DNA of 64,000 bases from Streptomyces sp. CB01580 (GTDB lineage: Bacteria > Actinomycetota > Actinomycetes > Streptomycetales > Streptomycetaceae): NCBI RefSeq assembly GCF_001905795.1, contig NZ_LIXJ01000016.1:198411-262410 (forward strand), in the 5' to 3' direction. The position numbers and the translations under genes are program-made. The notes below the pieces were generated by a model that saw nothing but the letters and a program-made list of their open reading frames with translations, made no database searches and was not told where the DNA came from. Position 1 is the first letter of the stretch, and every line of letters starts with the position of its first letter. Below, piece by piece: positions 51,059 to 59,849 of this stretch.

Positions 51059-51576
51059 CCGCCATTCCCCCGGTCATCGATTTCCAGGGCTGGATCACCG
51101 AGCACGAGCACCTGCTCAAGCCACCGGTGAACAACCGCACCATGTCCCTGGGCCAGGACTTCATCGTCCAGGTCGTCGGCGGCCCCAACCAGCGGACCGA
51201 CTTCCACGTCGACCCGTACGAGGAGTGGTTCTACCAGGTCAAGGGCGACATGCACGTCGACCTGATGACCGATCAGGGGCCGCGGACCGTGCACATCCGG
51301 GAGGGCGAGGCCTGGCTGCTGCCCGGCAACGTGCCGCACTCCCCGCAGCGGCCCGACGCCGGTTCGATCGGGCTGGTCATCGAGCGGGTGCGGGAGGAGG
51401 GGACCCTGGAGAAGTTCCAGTGGTACTGCCCCGGCTGCTCCGCGCGGATCCACGAGGTCGAGCTCCAGGTTCGGGACATCGTGGCCGATCTGCCGCCGGT
51501 CTTCACCGAGTTCTACGGTGACGAGAAGGCGCGTACGTGCCCGGAGTGCGGTGCCCTGCACCCCGGGAAGGGCTGA
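51055..51576 (+). CDS. nbaC: 3-hydroxyanthranilate 3,4-dioxygenase
   Basis: 173-residue cupin dioxygenase that opens the ring of 3-hydroxyanthranilate to 2-amino-3-carboxymuconate semialdehyde. The iron ligands fall exactly at His51, Glu57 and His95 (FHVDPYEEW, NVPHSPQ). A rubredoxin-like second site has Cys125, Cys128, Cys162 and Cys165 (CPGC, CPEC), which are the positions known for bacterial enzymes. The Arg residues that bind substrate (NQRTDF, RPDAG) are present. Start overlaps the RidA stop. This gene fixes the pathway of the operon. Confidence 0.95.
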   Translation: MTAIPPVIDFQGWITEHEHLLKPPVNNRTMSLGQDFIVQVVGGPNQRTDFHVDPYEEWFYQVKGDMHVDLMTDQGPRTVHIREGEAWLLPGNVPHSPQRPDAGSIGLVIERVREEGTLEKFQWYCPGCSARIHEVELQVRDIVADLPPVFTEFYGDEKARTCPECGALHPGKG

Positions 51577-51578
51577 GC

Positions 51579-52586
51579 GTGGACCGCACGATCGACATCC
51601 ACACCCATTACGTCCCGCGCGGCTGGCCGGATCTGACGGCCGAGGCCGGACCGGACGCGCCCTGGCTCCGGATCGAGTCCGAGTCGGACGCCGTGATCAT
51701 GATGGGCTCCAAGGAGTTCCGGCGGATCCGGTCCGACGCCTGGGACGCCGGGACGCGTCTGCGGGACATGGACGCGGACGGGATACACCGTCAGGTGGTC
51801 TCCCCCACCCCGGCGTTCTTCACCTACGGGCGCGACGGCGCCGAGGCGGCGAAGATAGCGCGCATCTTCAACGATCTCGCGCTGGAGATCGTCGCCCCGG
51901 CACCGGACCGGCTGATCCCGTTCTGCCAGGTGCCGTTGCAGGACCCGGACGCGGCCTGCCGCGAGCTGGAACGCAGCATCGCGGGCGGCCACCGGGGCGT
52001 GGAGATCGGCAACCACGTCGGTGACCAGGACCTGGACAGCGAAGGCGTCGTGACCTTCCTCCAGCACTGCGCCGCGCTCGACGTACCGGTGTTCGTGCAC
52101 CCCTGGGACATGGCGAGTTCGCCGCGTCTGGACCGGTGGATGGCGCAGTGGCTCACGGCCATGCCCGCCGAGACCCATCTGTCGATCCTCGCCCTGATCC
52201 TGGGCGGCGTCTTCGACCGGATCGACGAGCGGCTGAAGATCTGCTTCGCGCACGGCGGCGGGTCCTTCGCCTTCTGGCTCGGCCGGATGGAGAACGCCTG
52301 GTACGGCAGGAACGACGTGATCGGCACCTCGGAGCGCCCGCCCTCGCACTACCTGGGCCGGTTCTACGTCGACTCGGTGGTCTTCGACGACCGCGCGCTG
52401 CGGCTCCTGGTCGACACGGTCGGCGCGGAGCGGGTGATGGTGGGCAGCGACTACCCGTACCCGCTCGGGGAACGGCCGGTCGGCGAGGTGGTCCGCAAGA
52501 GCGCCTTCCTGGACGACCACAGCCGGGAGCTGATCACGTACGGCAACGCGGAGCGGTTCCTGGGGCTGGATGGTCCGCAGGGCTGA
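51579..52586 (+). CDS. nbaD: 2-amino-3-carboxymuconate 6-semialdehyde decarboxylase (ACMSD)
   Basis: 335-residue amidohydrolase-superfamily decarboxylase. Zinc ligands: His8 and His10 in IDIHTHYVP, a His in FVHPWDM near 174, and Asp in GSDYPYPLG near 290; the catalytic His is in CFAHGGGSFAFW. GTG 51579 has GGGAAGGG upstream, two bases past the previous stop. It removes the carboxyl group made by the dioxygenase product, diverting carbon away from quinolinate (NAD synthesis) toward 2-aminomuconate. Last gene of the operon; a strong terminator follows. Confidence 0.94.
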   Translation: MDRTIDIHTHYVPRGWPDLTAEAGPDAPWLRIESESDAVIMMGSKEFRRIRSDAWDAGTRLRDMDADGIHRQVVSPTPAFFTYGRDGAEAAKIARIFNDLALEIVAPAPDRLIPFCQVPLQDPDAACRELERSIAGGHRGVEIGNHVGDQDLDSEGVVTFLQHCAALDVPVFVHPWDMASSPRLDRWMAQWLTAMPAETHLSILALILGGVFDRIDERLKICFAHGGGSFAFWLGRMENAWYGRNDVIGTSERPPSHYLGRFYVDSVVFDDRALRLLVDTVGAERVMVGSDYPYPLGERPVGEVVRKSAFLDDHSRELITYGNAERFLGLDGPQG

Positions 52587-52596
52587 ATGATCACGC

Positions 52597-52640
52597 AAAC
52601 CGGCCGGTCCGGGGCGAACAGCCCCTGGACCGGCCGGTTT
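52597..52640 (+). terminator. Terminator of the aminomuconate operon
   Basis: AAACCGGCCGGTCC (52597-52610) pairs with GGACCGGCCGGTTT (52627-52640), and GGGGC/GCCCC continues the stem inside with one bulge. Confidence 0.8.
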
Positions 52641-52828
52641 CCGTTGTCGCGGCCCCGGGCGTACGGCATCGGGCCCGTGGTCGTCGCGGGAGGAGGCGCC
52701 CTCACGTCCCGCGGTCCCGGGCGGGACCGGCGGCACCGCAATACGACTACCTACCGTCATTCGAAGGTTTCCAATCGTCATGATCATCACACTGTGTTCA
52801 CCGAACGTATGAGCTAGCGTTCCCCTTC

Positions 52829-54649
52829 ATGATCAACACCTCGCCCCCTTCCGACCAGGTCGCTCCGACCGTCGCCGCGCTGACGCGGGCGCTGTTCGGC
52901 GAACAACGGGAGAGCCTCCACGAGCCCTGGCGCAAGCTGTTCGGCACCGAACCGTTCCGCTTCCGGGAAGGGCTTTTGCCCGACGAACGCGCCGCGCTCT
53001 CCTACGAGCGTCTGCGTCTGATCAACGACGCGCTCGACAGCCCCGAGGAGTTCGTGGCCGACGTGGAACGCCTCACGGCGCTGCACGAATGGGTCGGGCC
53101 GGTGGACGCGGGGCTGGGGACGGTCGCGAGCATCCACTACAACCTCTTCCTCGGCAGCCTCCTCGACCACCCCGCGGGCCCGGACCGCGAGATCGGCGAG
53201 TTCGTCGACTTAAGGCGTACGGGAACCTTCCTGTGCACGGAGGCCGGCCACGGCAACAGCGCCGCACAGCTGGAGACCACCGCCACGTACGAACCGGCCT
53301 CGCGCGAGTTCGTGCTGCACACGCCCCACCCGGGCGCCCGCAAGTTCATGCCGAACACGAGCCCCACCGGCGGCCCCAAGACCGCCGCCGTCGCCGCCCG
53401 TCTCATGACGGACGGGCAGGACCGGGGCGTCTTCCTGTTCCTCACCCCGCTCGGCGACGAGAACGGGCTGCCGACGCCGGGCGTCGACATACGCAGGCTG
53501 CCGCAGACCGCCACCGCCCCCGTCGACCACTGCGTCACCTCCTTCGACCAGGTCCGACTGCCGTACGAAGCGCTGCTGCAGGCCGAACACGGGCGCCTCA
53601 CGCCGGAAGGCGTCTTCACCAGCTCGATCGGCAGCCCCCGCAAGCGTTTCCTCCAGTCCATCGGCCGCGTCACCGCGGGCAAGCTCTGCATGAGCGCCTA
53701 CAGCCTCGGGGTCACCCGCCACGCGCTCGCCGTGGCGGTGCGGCATGCCCACACGAGGCGGACGTCCGGGGTGACGGCGGGAGGCAGCGTTCCACTGTTC
53801 GCCCACCGCAGCCACCACACCCCGCTCCTCGACGCGATCGCCACCACCTACGCGGCGACGTTCCTGCACCGCGCCGCGGTGCGGCGATGGGCGGCGGCCA
53901 CCGGGGCCGAGCGGGAGGACGCGGAGCGGTTCGCGGCCGTCGCCAAGGGGTGGATCACCTGGCGGGCCCGCGACGTCATGACCGAGTGCCGCGAACGCTG
54001 CGGCGCGCAGGGGCTGTTCCTCGCCAACGGGATCGCGGGGCAGCTCGCCGCCAACGAGGGGACCATCACGGCGGAGGGCGACAACCTCGTCGTCTGGGTC
54101 AAGGCCGCCGGCGAGATGCTCCTCGGGCACTTCACCCCGAAGGAACCCCAGGGCACGCCGCCCGAGGCCCGCGAGCTCGGCGACCCGCTCTTCCTCCAGG
54201 ACCTGCTGGCCGACATCGAGCGCATATGGCACCGGCGCGCACGGACCCGGCTGCGCGGCGGAGCGGCCGGCAACCCCCTCAACCGGTGGAACGCCACCGT
54301 CACACCGGCTCTGGAACTGGTCGACGCCCACGCGCACCGCCAGGCGGCCCAGGCTCTCCAGGACGCCGCCGACCAGGCCTCCCACCCCGAGGCACAACGT
54401 CAACTGCGTCTGCTGCACCGCCTGTTCGCGCTGCGCCGGGTCGCGGCCCACAGCGGGGACCTGCTCGCCGAGGGACACCTCACCCACGAACAGGTACGGC
54501 GGCTCCCGGACGCGGCCGAGTGCGTGATCGAGGAACTCGCACCCCACGCCACGACCCTCACGGACGGATTCGCCGCCGTGGACGAGGTCCTCCTCGACCA
54601 CCCCATCAACCGTCCGGACGCGTTCGAGGGCATCCTGCCGCCCCGGTGA
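52829..54649 (+). CDS. Acyl-CoA oxidase-like flavoprotein with a TTA codon
   Basis: 606-residue member of the acyl-CoA oxidase/dehydrogenase superfamily. FAD-contact sequence FLCTEAGHGNSAAQLETTATY is at about 132-152, SYSLGVTRHALAVAVRH is mid-protein, and CRERCGAQGLFLANGIAGQLAANEG with TITAEGDNLVVW contains the usual catalytic Glu region. The C-terminal oxidase-type helical domain fills 450-606. Codon 128 is TTA (53210-53212), so translation should need the bldA tRNA, linking it to development or antibiotic production. Ribosome site is weak. The substrate is unknown. Confidence 0.85.
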   Translation: MINTSPPSDQVAPTVAALTRALFGEQRESLHEPWRKLFGTEPFRFREGLLPDERAALSYERLRLINDALDSPEEFVADVERLTALHEWVGPVDAGLGTVASIHYNLFLGSLLDHPAGPDREIGEFVDLRRTGTFLCTEAGHGNSAAQLETTATYEPASREFVLHTPHPGARKFMPNTSPTGGPKTAAVAARLMTDGQDRGVFLFLTPLGDENGLPTPGVDIRRLPQTATAPVDHCVTSFDQVRLPYEALLQAEHGRLTPEGVFTSSIGSPRKRFLQSIGRVTAGKLCMSAYSLGVTRHALAVAVRHAHTRRTSGVTAGGSVPLFAHRSHHTPLLDAIATTYAATFLHRAAVRRWAAATGAEREDAERFAAVAKGWITWRARDVMTECRERCGAQGLFLANGIAGQLAANEGTITAEGDNLVVWVKAAGEMLLGHFTPKEPQGTPPEARELGDPLFLQDLLADIERIWHRRARTRLRGGAAGNPLNRWNATVTPALELVDAHAHRQAAQALQDAADQASHPEAQRQLRLLHRLFALRRVAAHSGDLLAEGHLTHEQVRRLPDAAECVIEELAPHATTLTDGFAAVDEVLLDHPINRPDAFEGILPPR

Positions 54650-54769
54650 GGACCCCGGCCGGTGCGGAGGGCCGGTGCGCGGGACCGGTGCGCCGGGCGG
54701 CCTCCCGGTGACGGACCCGGCGCACCGCCCGTCCGCCACCGCCAAAGGCCCCTCCGGGCCCGGAACGGG

Positions 54770-55711
54770 TCAGTCGCCGTCCACGGCCTGCGGGGACATG
54801 TGGGCGGCGATGTCCTCCAGGCTCCGGATCACCGCCTGCGCCGAGGGACCCAGCGCGCGGGCGGCCGACAGGGTCAGCCCGACGCTGTGACTGATCGGGT
54901 CCAGCGGCAGCGCCAGCCGGACGAGCCGCGGGTCGTCCTGGACGATCAGGCTGGGAAGTGCCGCGACGACATCCGTCTCCAACAGGAGTTGTCGGACCGT
55001 CAGAAACGAGGTGGTCTCCACCCGGTTCATCGGCAGCTGCATTCCGTGGCGGGCGAAGAACTCCTCGATCTCCCGCCGCAGCGCGGTCTCGGCCCCCGGC
55101 AGGATCCACGGGTAGTCCGCCAGCCCGGCGAGGTCCACCGGGTCCCGCCCGGCGAGTGGGTGCCCGGCCCCGACGACGAGTTCGACCGACTCGTCGTAGA
55201 GCTTGCGGCGCACGATCCGCTCGTCGGAGGGGACGGTGAGCCGGCCGACGACGAAGTCGATGCGGCCGGCCTCCAGGTCCAGGAGCAGCGCTTCCGGAGA
55301 CGCCTCCCGCACGACCACCGTCAGATAGGGACGCTCCTTCTTGATCTCCGCGATGGCCCTCGGGAGGAGCACGTTGGATCCGGCCAGGTGGGTGCCGACG
55401 ATCACGGTGCCGCGGTCGGCGTCGGCCAGCTCCACGACATGACGGCCGGCCTGGGCCAGCTGGGCCAGCACCGCCCGCGCGTGCTCGGTGAACGCCTCGC
55501 CGAACACGGTGGCGGTGATGCCCCGGGGACCGCGTTCGTACAGTGGGACGCCGAGGATCTCCTCCAGCTCGTGCAGGCTGCGGGTGGCGGCCGGCTGGGT
55601 GACGTGCAGCTCCGCGGCGGCGCCGACGACGCTTCCCTGCCGGGAGAGCGCGTCGACGAGGACCAGGTGGCGGAATTTCAGCCGCCCGTCGAGGAGGCGC
55701 GGGATCTTCAC
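54770..55711 (-). CDS. LysR-family transcriptional regulator (PcaQ/GbpR-like)
   Basis: 313-residue LysR-type regulator. The N-terminal helix-turn-helix (about 10-75) reads FRHLVLVDALSRQGSVVGAAAEL and ATRSLHELEEILGVPLYERG. The ligand domain follows (about 95-300). RLKFRHL at the start and the arrangement resemble PcaQ/GbpR proteins that control aromatic-acid catabolism. It ends just past the acyl-CoA oxidase-like gene and lies ahead of it on the opposite strand. It might govern nearby catabolic genes, but the usual divergent target is missing: its upstream neighbour runs in the same direction. Confidence 0.88.
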   Translation of the reverse strand: MKIPRLLDGRLKFRHLVLVDALSRQGSVVGAAAELHVTQPAATRSLHELEEILGVPLYERGPRGITATVFGEAFTEHARAVLAQLAQAGRHVVELADADRGTVIVGTHLAGSNVLLPRAIAEIKKERPYLTVVVREASPEALLLDLEAGRIDFVVGRLTVPSDERIVRRKLYDESVELVVGAGHPLAGRDPVDLAGLADYPWILPGAETALRREIEEFFARHGMQLPMNRVETTSFLTVRQLLLETDVVAALPSLIVQDDPRLVRLALPLDPISHSVGLTLSAARALGPSAQAVIRSLEDIAAHMSPQAVDGD

Positions 55712-55799
55712 TCCCCGACTCTATCCGCGATCCGCGCCCTCGCACCGGACGGACCGGTCCCGGACATCCCACGAGGGCCGGGCCTGCGTGGGACGGTCC

Positions 55800-57455
55800 T
55801 CAGCCGACGGCCTTCGCCGCCGCCCGTCCCGCCGCGCGGCCGGAGAACACGCAGCCGCCGAGGAAGGTCCCCTCCAGCGAGCGGTAGCCGTGCACCCCGC
55901 CGCCGCCGAATCCGGCCGCCTCCCCCGCCGCGTACACACCGGGCAGCGGACCGCCGCCCTCGGTGAGCACCCGGGAGGACAGATCCGTCTCCAGCCCGCC
56001 GAGCGACTTGCGGGTCAGGATATTGAGCCGTACGGCGATCAGCGGACCGGCCGCGGGGTCGAGGAGGCGGTGCGGTGCGGCCGTGCGGATCAGCCGGTCG
56101 CCGAGATAGGCACGGGCCCCGCGCATCGCGGTGATCTGGAGGTCCTTGGTGAACGGGTTGGTGATCTCCCGGTCGCGGGCGACGATCTCGCGGCGCAGCT
56201 CGGCCTCGTCGATCAGCGCCTCGCCGGTCAGCGCGTTCATCCCGCGCACCAGGGCGGACAGGTCCTTCTCGACGACGAAGTCCGCCCCGTGGTCCATGAA
56301 CGCCTTCACCGGTGCCGGGACGTCGGCGCGGGCCCGCCCGATCACGTCGCGGACCGACTTCCCGGTCAGGTCGGGATTCTGCTCGGAGCCGGAGAGCGCG
56401 AACTCCTTGCCGATGATCTTCCGGTCGAGGACGAACCAGGTGTACTCGTAGCCGGACCTCATGATGTGTTCGAGGGTGCCGAGGGTGTCGAAGCCCGGGA
56501 AGAGCGGGACGGGCAGCCGCCTGCCTCGGGCGTCCAGCCAGAGCGAGGACGGGCCGGGCAGGATCCGGATGGCGTGCTTGTCCCAGATCGGGTTCCAGTT
56601 CTCGATGCCCTCGGTGTAGTGCCACATCCGGTCCCGGTTGATGTGCCGTGCGCCCGCCTTCTCCGCGACGCCCAGCATCAGCCCGTCGACATGGGCGGGC
56701 ACGCCGGAGAGCAGCTTCGCGGGCGGGGTGCCGAGCCGCCGGGGCCACTGCTCGCGCACCAGGTCGTGGTTGCCGCCGATGCCGCCGGAGGTGACGATCA
56801 CCGCCTGGGCCCTCAGCTCGAAGGCGCCGGTCACCACCCGGCTGCTGGCGGTGCCCCGGGCCGCCGCGCTCGGTTCCAGGATCTCGCCGGTCACCGTGTC
56901 GACGGCGCCCGCGGTACGGCCGAGGCCGGTGACCCGGTGGCGGAACCGGAAGCGGACGAGGCCCTTGGCCGCACCGGCGCGGACCCGGCGCTCGAAGGGG
57001 GCGACGACGCCGGGGCCGGTGCCCCAGGTGATGTGGAAGCGGGGTACGGAGTTCCCGTGGCCGGTCGCCTCGTAGCCACCGCGCTCCGCCCAGCCGACGA
57101 CCGGGAAGATCCGCAGCCCCTGGGCGTGCAGCCAGGACCGCTTCTCACCGGCCGCGAAGTCGACGTACGCCTCGGCCCACTTCCGCGGCCAGTGGTCCTC
57201 CTCGCGGTCGAAACCGGCCGTGCCGAGCCAGTCCTGGAGGGCCAGCTCATGGCTGTCCCTGATCCGCAGCCGACGCTGTTCGGGCGAGTCGACGAGGAAC
57301 AGTCCGCCCAGCGACCAGTGCGCCTGGCCGCCGATCGACTGCTCGGGCTCCTGGTCGAGCAGGATCACCGACCGGCCCGCGTCGACCAGCTCGGCGGTGG
57401 CCACCAGACCCGCGAGCCCTGCCCCGATCACGATCACATCAGCGTCGTACGCCAT
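55800..57455 (-). CDS. FAD-binding dehydrogenase of the fumarate reductase/ketosteroid-dehydrogenase type
   Basis: 551-residue flavoprotein. The Rossmann motif DVIVIGAGLAGLVATAEL is at 6-23, a Glu/Asp for ribose in LLDQEPEQSIGGQAHWS near 36, and the C-terminal FAD loop GVYAAGEAAGFGGGGVHG near 505. GGLFLVDSPEQRRLRIRDS is typical of a group annotated only as FAD-binding dehydrogenase in actinobacteria. ATG 57455 is chosen; the ATG nine bases earlier lies too close to AAGG. Substrate unknown; alkene reduction or steroid-like dehydrogenation are family possibilities. Confidence 0.88.
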   Translation of the reverse strand: MAYDADVIVIGAGLAGLVATAELVDAGRSVILLDQEPEQSIGGQAHWSLGGLFLVDSPEQRRLRIRDSHELALQDWLGTAGFDREEDHWPRKWAEAYVDFAAGEKRSWLHAQGLRIFPVVGWAERGGYEATGHGNSVPRFHITWGTGPGVVAPFERRVRAGAAKGLVRFRFRHRVTGLGRTAGAVDTVTGEILEPSAAARGTASSRVVTGAFELRAQAVIVTSGGIGGNHDLVREQWPRRLGTPPAKLLSGVPAHVDGLMLGVAEKAGARHINRDRMWHYTEGIENWNPIWDKHAIRILPGPSSLWLDARGRRLPVPLFPGFDTLGTLEHIMRSGYEYTWFVLDRKIIGKEFALSGSEQNPDLTGKSVRDVIGRARADVPAPVKAFMDHGADFVVEKDLSALVRGMNALTGEALIDEAELRREIVARDREITNPFTKDLQITAMRGARAYLGDRLIRTAAPHRLLDPAAGPLIAVRLNILTRKSLGGLETDLSSRVLTEGGGPLPGVYAAGEAAGFGGGGVHGYRSLEGTFLGGCVFSGRAAGRAAAKAVG

Positions 57456-57699
57456 GGGTTCCATCCTTGTCGGGGAGGTTCGGCCGGGCCTCGGTGGCTT
57501 CGTCGGCGGGAACCGCCGGGCCACGTCGGCGCCCGGCCCGAACGCCGGGATTCAGCGGAAGTTACTCGTGCGTCAGATCTTCGGCACCGGCCGCCGCGAC
57601 GTCAACCGCCCGGTCGGCGGCACTCCGACCGCGCTCGGCGGCCACAGGCGCTATCGTCGAAACAAATCACTCATTTCCGGCCTGCCTTGGGGTAGAAGC

Positions 57700-58593
57700 G
57701 TGTCGGTGCTGGTTTTCGTGCTCGCCGTGAGTGGCGCCTGCTGCCTGGGCTTCGGCTTCGTCCTCCAGCAGGACGCCGCCTCGCACGCGCCGAGGAGCGA
57801 CTACCTCTCCCCCCGCCTGCTGCTGGATCTGATGCGGGTGCCGAGCTGGCTGGCCGGGATCGGACTGATGGTCTGCGGCATGGTGCTGGGCGCGCTGGCC
57901 CTGGGCAAGGGCCAGGTGTCCGTCGTGGAACCGCTGCTCGCCACCAATCTGCTCTTCGCGATGGCCCTGTCGCGCCACCGCACCGGGCAGCGCCTCGGCC
58001 GGCAGGGCTGGTCCGGGCTCTGGCTGCTGGCGGGCGGGGTCACCGCGTTCCTGGTGGCGGGCGAGCCGCGCGGCGGCGCGGCGGTGACCGACCCGCTGCG
58101 GCACTGGCTGGTCATCGGCGTGGTCGTGGGCACCGCCCTGCTGCTCACCGCCATCGCCAAGCGCCACCGTTCCGGGGGCGCCCCGGCACTGCTCGCGGTG
58201 GCGGCCGGGCTGCTGTACGGCTTGCAGGACGCGCTCACCCGGCTGACCGGCCAGCGGATCACCGAAGGGGGGTTCGCGGCCGCGCTGACGGCGTGGCAGC
58301 CGTACGGGGTGGTGGTTCTGGGGGTGACAGGCCTGCTCCTGGTCCAGAGCGCGTTCGAGACGGGCCCGCTGCGGGTCTCCCTCCCGCCGCTGACCGCCTC
58401 CCAGCCGCTGGCCGGGATCGCCTGCGGGGTCGGGTTCCTCGGCGACCGCCTGCGCACCGACGCGGTCGCGCTGGCCTGGCAGGCGTCGGGGCTCGCGGCG
58501 ATCGTCGTCGGGATCGTGCTGCTGGGACTGCATCCGGCCATGCCGGAGGGGCGGGTGGGCAGGCACCGGCACAAGAGCCTCCAGCCGAACTGA
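57700..58593 (+). CDS. DMT-superfamily (EamA-like) integral membrane protein
   Basis: 297-residue protein with about nine to ten hydrophobic helices in two similar halves, as in drug/metabolite transporters. It opens SVLVFVLAVSGACCLGFGFVLQQDAA, continues with LDLMRVPSWLAGIGLMVCGMVLGA, and the second half repeats LYGLQDALTRL and QSAFETGPLRVSLP. GTG 57700 follows GGGGTAGAAG. Divergent from the FAD dehydrogenase, with a 244-base gap. Transported compound unknown. Confidence 0.85.
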   Translation: MSVLVFVLAVSGACCLGFGFVLQQDAASHAPRSDYLSPRLLLDLMRVPSWLAGIGLMVCGMVLGALALGKGQVSVVEPLLATNLLFAMALSRHRTGQRLGRQGWSGLWLLAGGVTAFLVAGEPRGGAAVTDPLRHWLVIGVVVGTALLLTAIAKRHRSGGAPALLAVAAGLLYGLQDALTRLTGQRITEGGFAAALTAWQPYGVVVLGVTGLLLVQSAFETGPLRVSLPPLTASQPLAGIACGVGFLGDRLRTDAVALAWQASGLAAIVVGIVLLGLHPAMPEGRVGRHRHKSLQPN

Positions 58594-58649
58594 ACGACGC
58601 GCCCGGTCACGGAATCCCCTGACCCCTGGCTATTGACAATGGCCAGCAT

Positions 58650-58792
58650 CACTCGGCCGCCGGGCTGATGGGACTGGCCCTGACCTCCAGCTACGGCGCT
58701 CGGACGCCGCCTCGTACGTCACCGGCGCCGAGCCGGCCGTCGACGGCGGCTGGACGACCGGGCCGACCGTCGAGTACGTCATGGGGCAGTGA
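58650..58792 (+). pseudogene. Remnant of a short-chain dehydrogenase/reductase gene
   Basis: In one frame (58650-58700) the bases encode SAAGLMGLALTSSYGA, the active-site serine to tyrosine stretch of SDR enzymes. In another frame (58700-58792) they encode SDAASYVTGAEPAVDGGW and end TVEYVMGQ-stop, the usual SDR C-terminus. The middle of the gene, with the YxxxK lysine and about 60 residues, is missing, and the frame shifts at the joint. The 5' end is also gone. Confidence 0.75.
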
Positions 58793-58816
58793 TCACGAAG
58801 GAGGATCTGCTGTTGG

Positions 58817-59410
58817 ATGAGGGGTATGGCTCCTTCCGACAAGATCCCTCCCGGTTCCGGCGCGATCGCTTCCACCGGAACCCCTCCCCGGACCCCTTCC
58901 GACGAGATCCTGGACATCGTCGACGAGAACGACGAGGTCGTGGGGCAGGCTCCGCGCGGTGAGGCGACCGCGCGGGGCCTGCGCCATCGCTGCGTGTTCA
59001 TCGAGGCCAGGGACGCCGCGGGCCGGCTCTTCGTGCACCGCAGGACCCCCACCAAGCTGGTCTTCCCGTCCCACTACGACATGTTCGTCGGCGGGGTCGT
59101 CGGGGCGGGCGAATCGTACGACGACGCGGCCCTGCGGGAGGCCGAGGAGGAGCTGGGCGTGCACGGCCTGCCCCGACCCGAGCCGCTGTTCTCGTTCCTC
59201 TACACGAGCGCCGAACACTCCTGGTGGAGCCGGGTGTACCAGGTACGGTGCGAGCTGCCGGTGAACCCGCAGGCCGAGGAGGTCGCCTGGCACGCCTTCC
59301 TCACCGACGCCGAGCTGGAGCGCCGGCTCGACGACCGGGAGTGGGTGCCGGACGGCCTGGACGCGTACCACCGGCTGCGTGCCTTCCGGGCGGGCGGAGC
59401 GGCGTCCTGA
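58817..59410 (+). CDS. NUDIX hydrolase
   Basis: 197-residue hydrolase of nucleoside-diphosphate-linked compounds. The Nudix box GAGESYDDAALREAEEELGV is at about 95-114 with all key Gly, Glu and Arg residues. The opening DEILDIVDENDEVVGQAPRGEA and RTPTKLVFPSHYDMFVGG resemble the isopentenyl-diphosphate isomerase-like Nudix subgroup of unknown substrate. AAGGAGG lies 13 bases before ATG 58817; ATG 58826 is also possible. Stands in front of two small membrane-protein genes. Confidence 0.9.
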   Translation: MRGMAPSDKIPPGSGAIASTGTPPRTPSDEILDIVDENDEVVGQAPRGEATARGLRHRCVFIEARDAAGRLFVHRRTPTKLVFPSHYDMFVGGVVGAGESYDDAALREAEEELGVHGLPRPEPLFSFLYTSAEHSWWSRVYQVRCELPVNPQAEEVAWHAFLTDAELERRLDDREWVPDGLDAYHRLRAFRAGGAAS

Positions 59411-59453
59411 GCCGGGTCGGCGGCCATCGGTACGACGACGGACGGGTTGGGGC

Positions 59454-59849
59454 ATGAACGAATTCGTACGAGGACTGCGGCTGTGGTTCGCGCCTCAGCG
59501 CGTCCGCGAGGAGGGCGAGACCCCCGACTACCGGTTCTCGCTCGCCAACGAGCGGACGTTCCTGGCCTGGCTCCGCACGGCCCTCGCGCTGATCGGCGGC
59601 GGCTTCGCGGTCGACCAGTTCCTTCCGGAGCTGTCGTGGGGCGTCCGGGCGGGTCTGGCGCTGGCGCTGCTGGCGTCCGGTGTGCTGTGCGCGCTGCGGG
59701 CGATCAACCACTGGGTGCGCTGCGAACGGGCCATGCGGCGCGGCGAGGACCTGCCGCTCTCCCGGTTCCCGACGCTGCTGGGGCTGGCCGTCGCCGTGGT
59801 CGCCGTGGCGATGGTGCTGGTGGTCCTCTTCGGCTGGGAGAGCCGGTGA
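59454..59849 (+). CDS. DUF202 (YidH-type) membrane protein
   Basis: 131 residues with three hydrophobic helices (about 37-58, 64-84, 107-127). The DUF202 hallmark DYRFSLANERTFLAWLRTALALIGGGFA is at about 25-52. Inner-membrane protein of unknown role. ATG 59454 has GTTGGGG upstream. Its stop overlaps the start of the next, related protein (GTGA), so the two are probably made in equal amounts and may form a heteromer. Confidence 0.88.
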   Translation: MNEFVRGLRLWFAPQRVREEGETPDYRFSLANERTFLAWLRTALALIGGGFAVDQFLPELSWGVRAGLALALLASGVLCALRAINHWVRCERAMRRGEDLPLSRFPTLLGLAVAVVAVAMVLVVLFGWESR

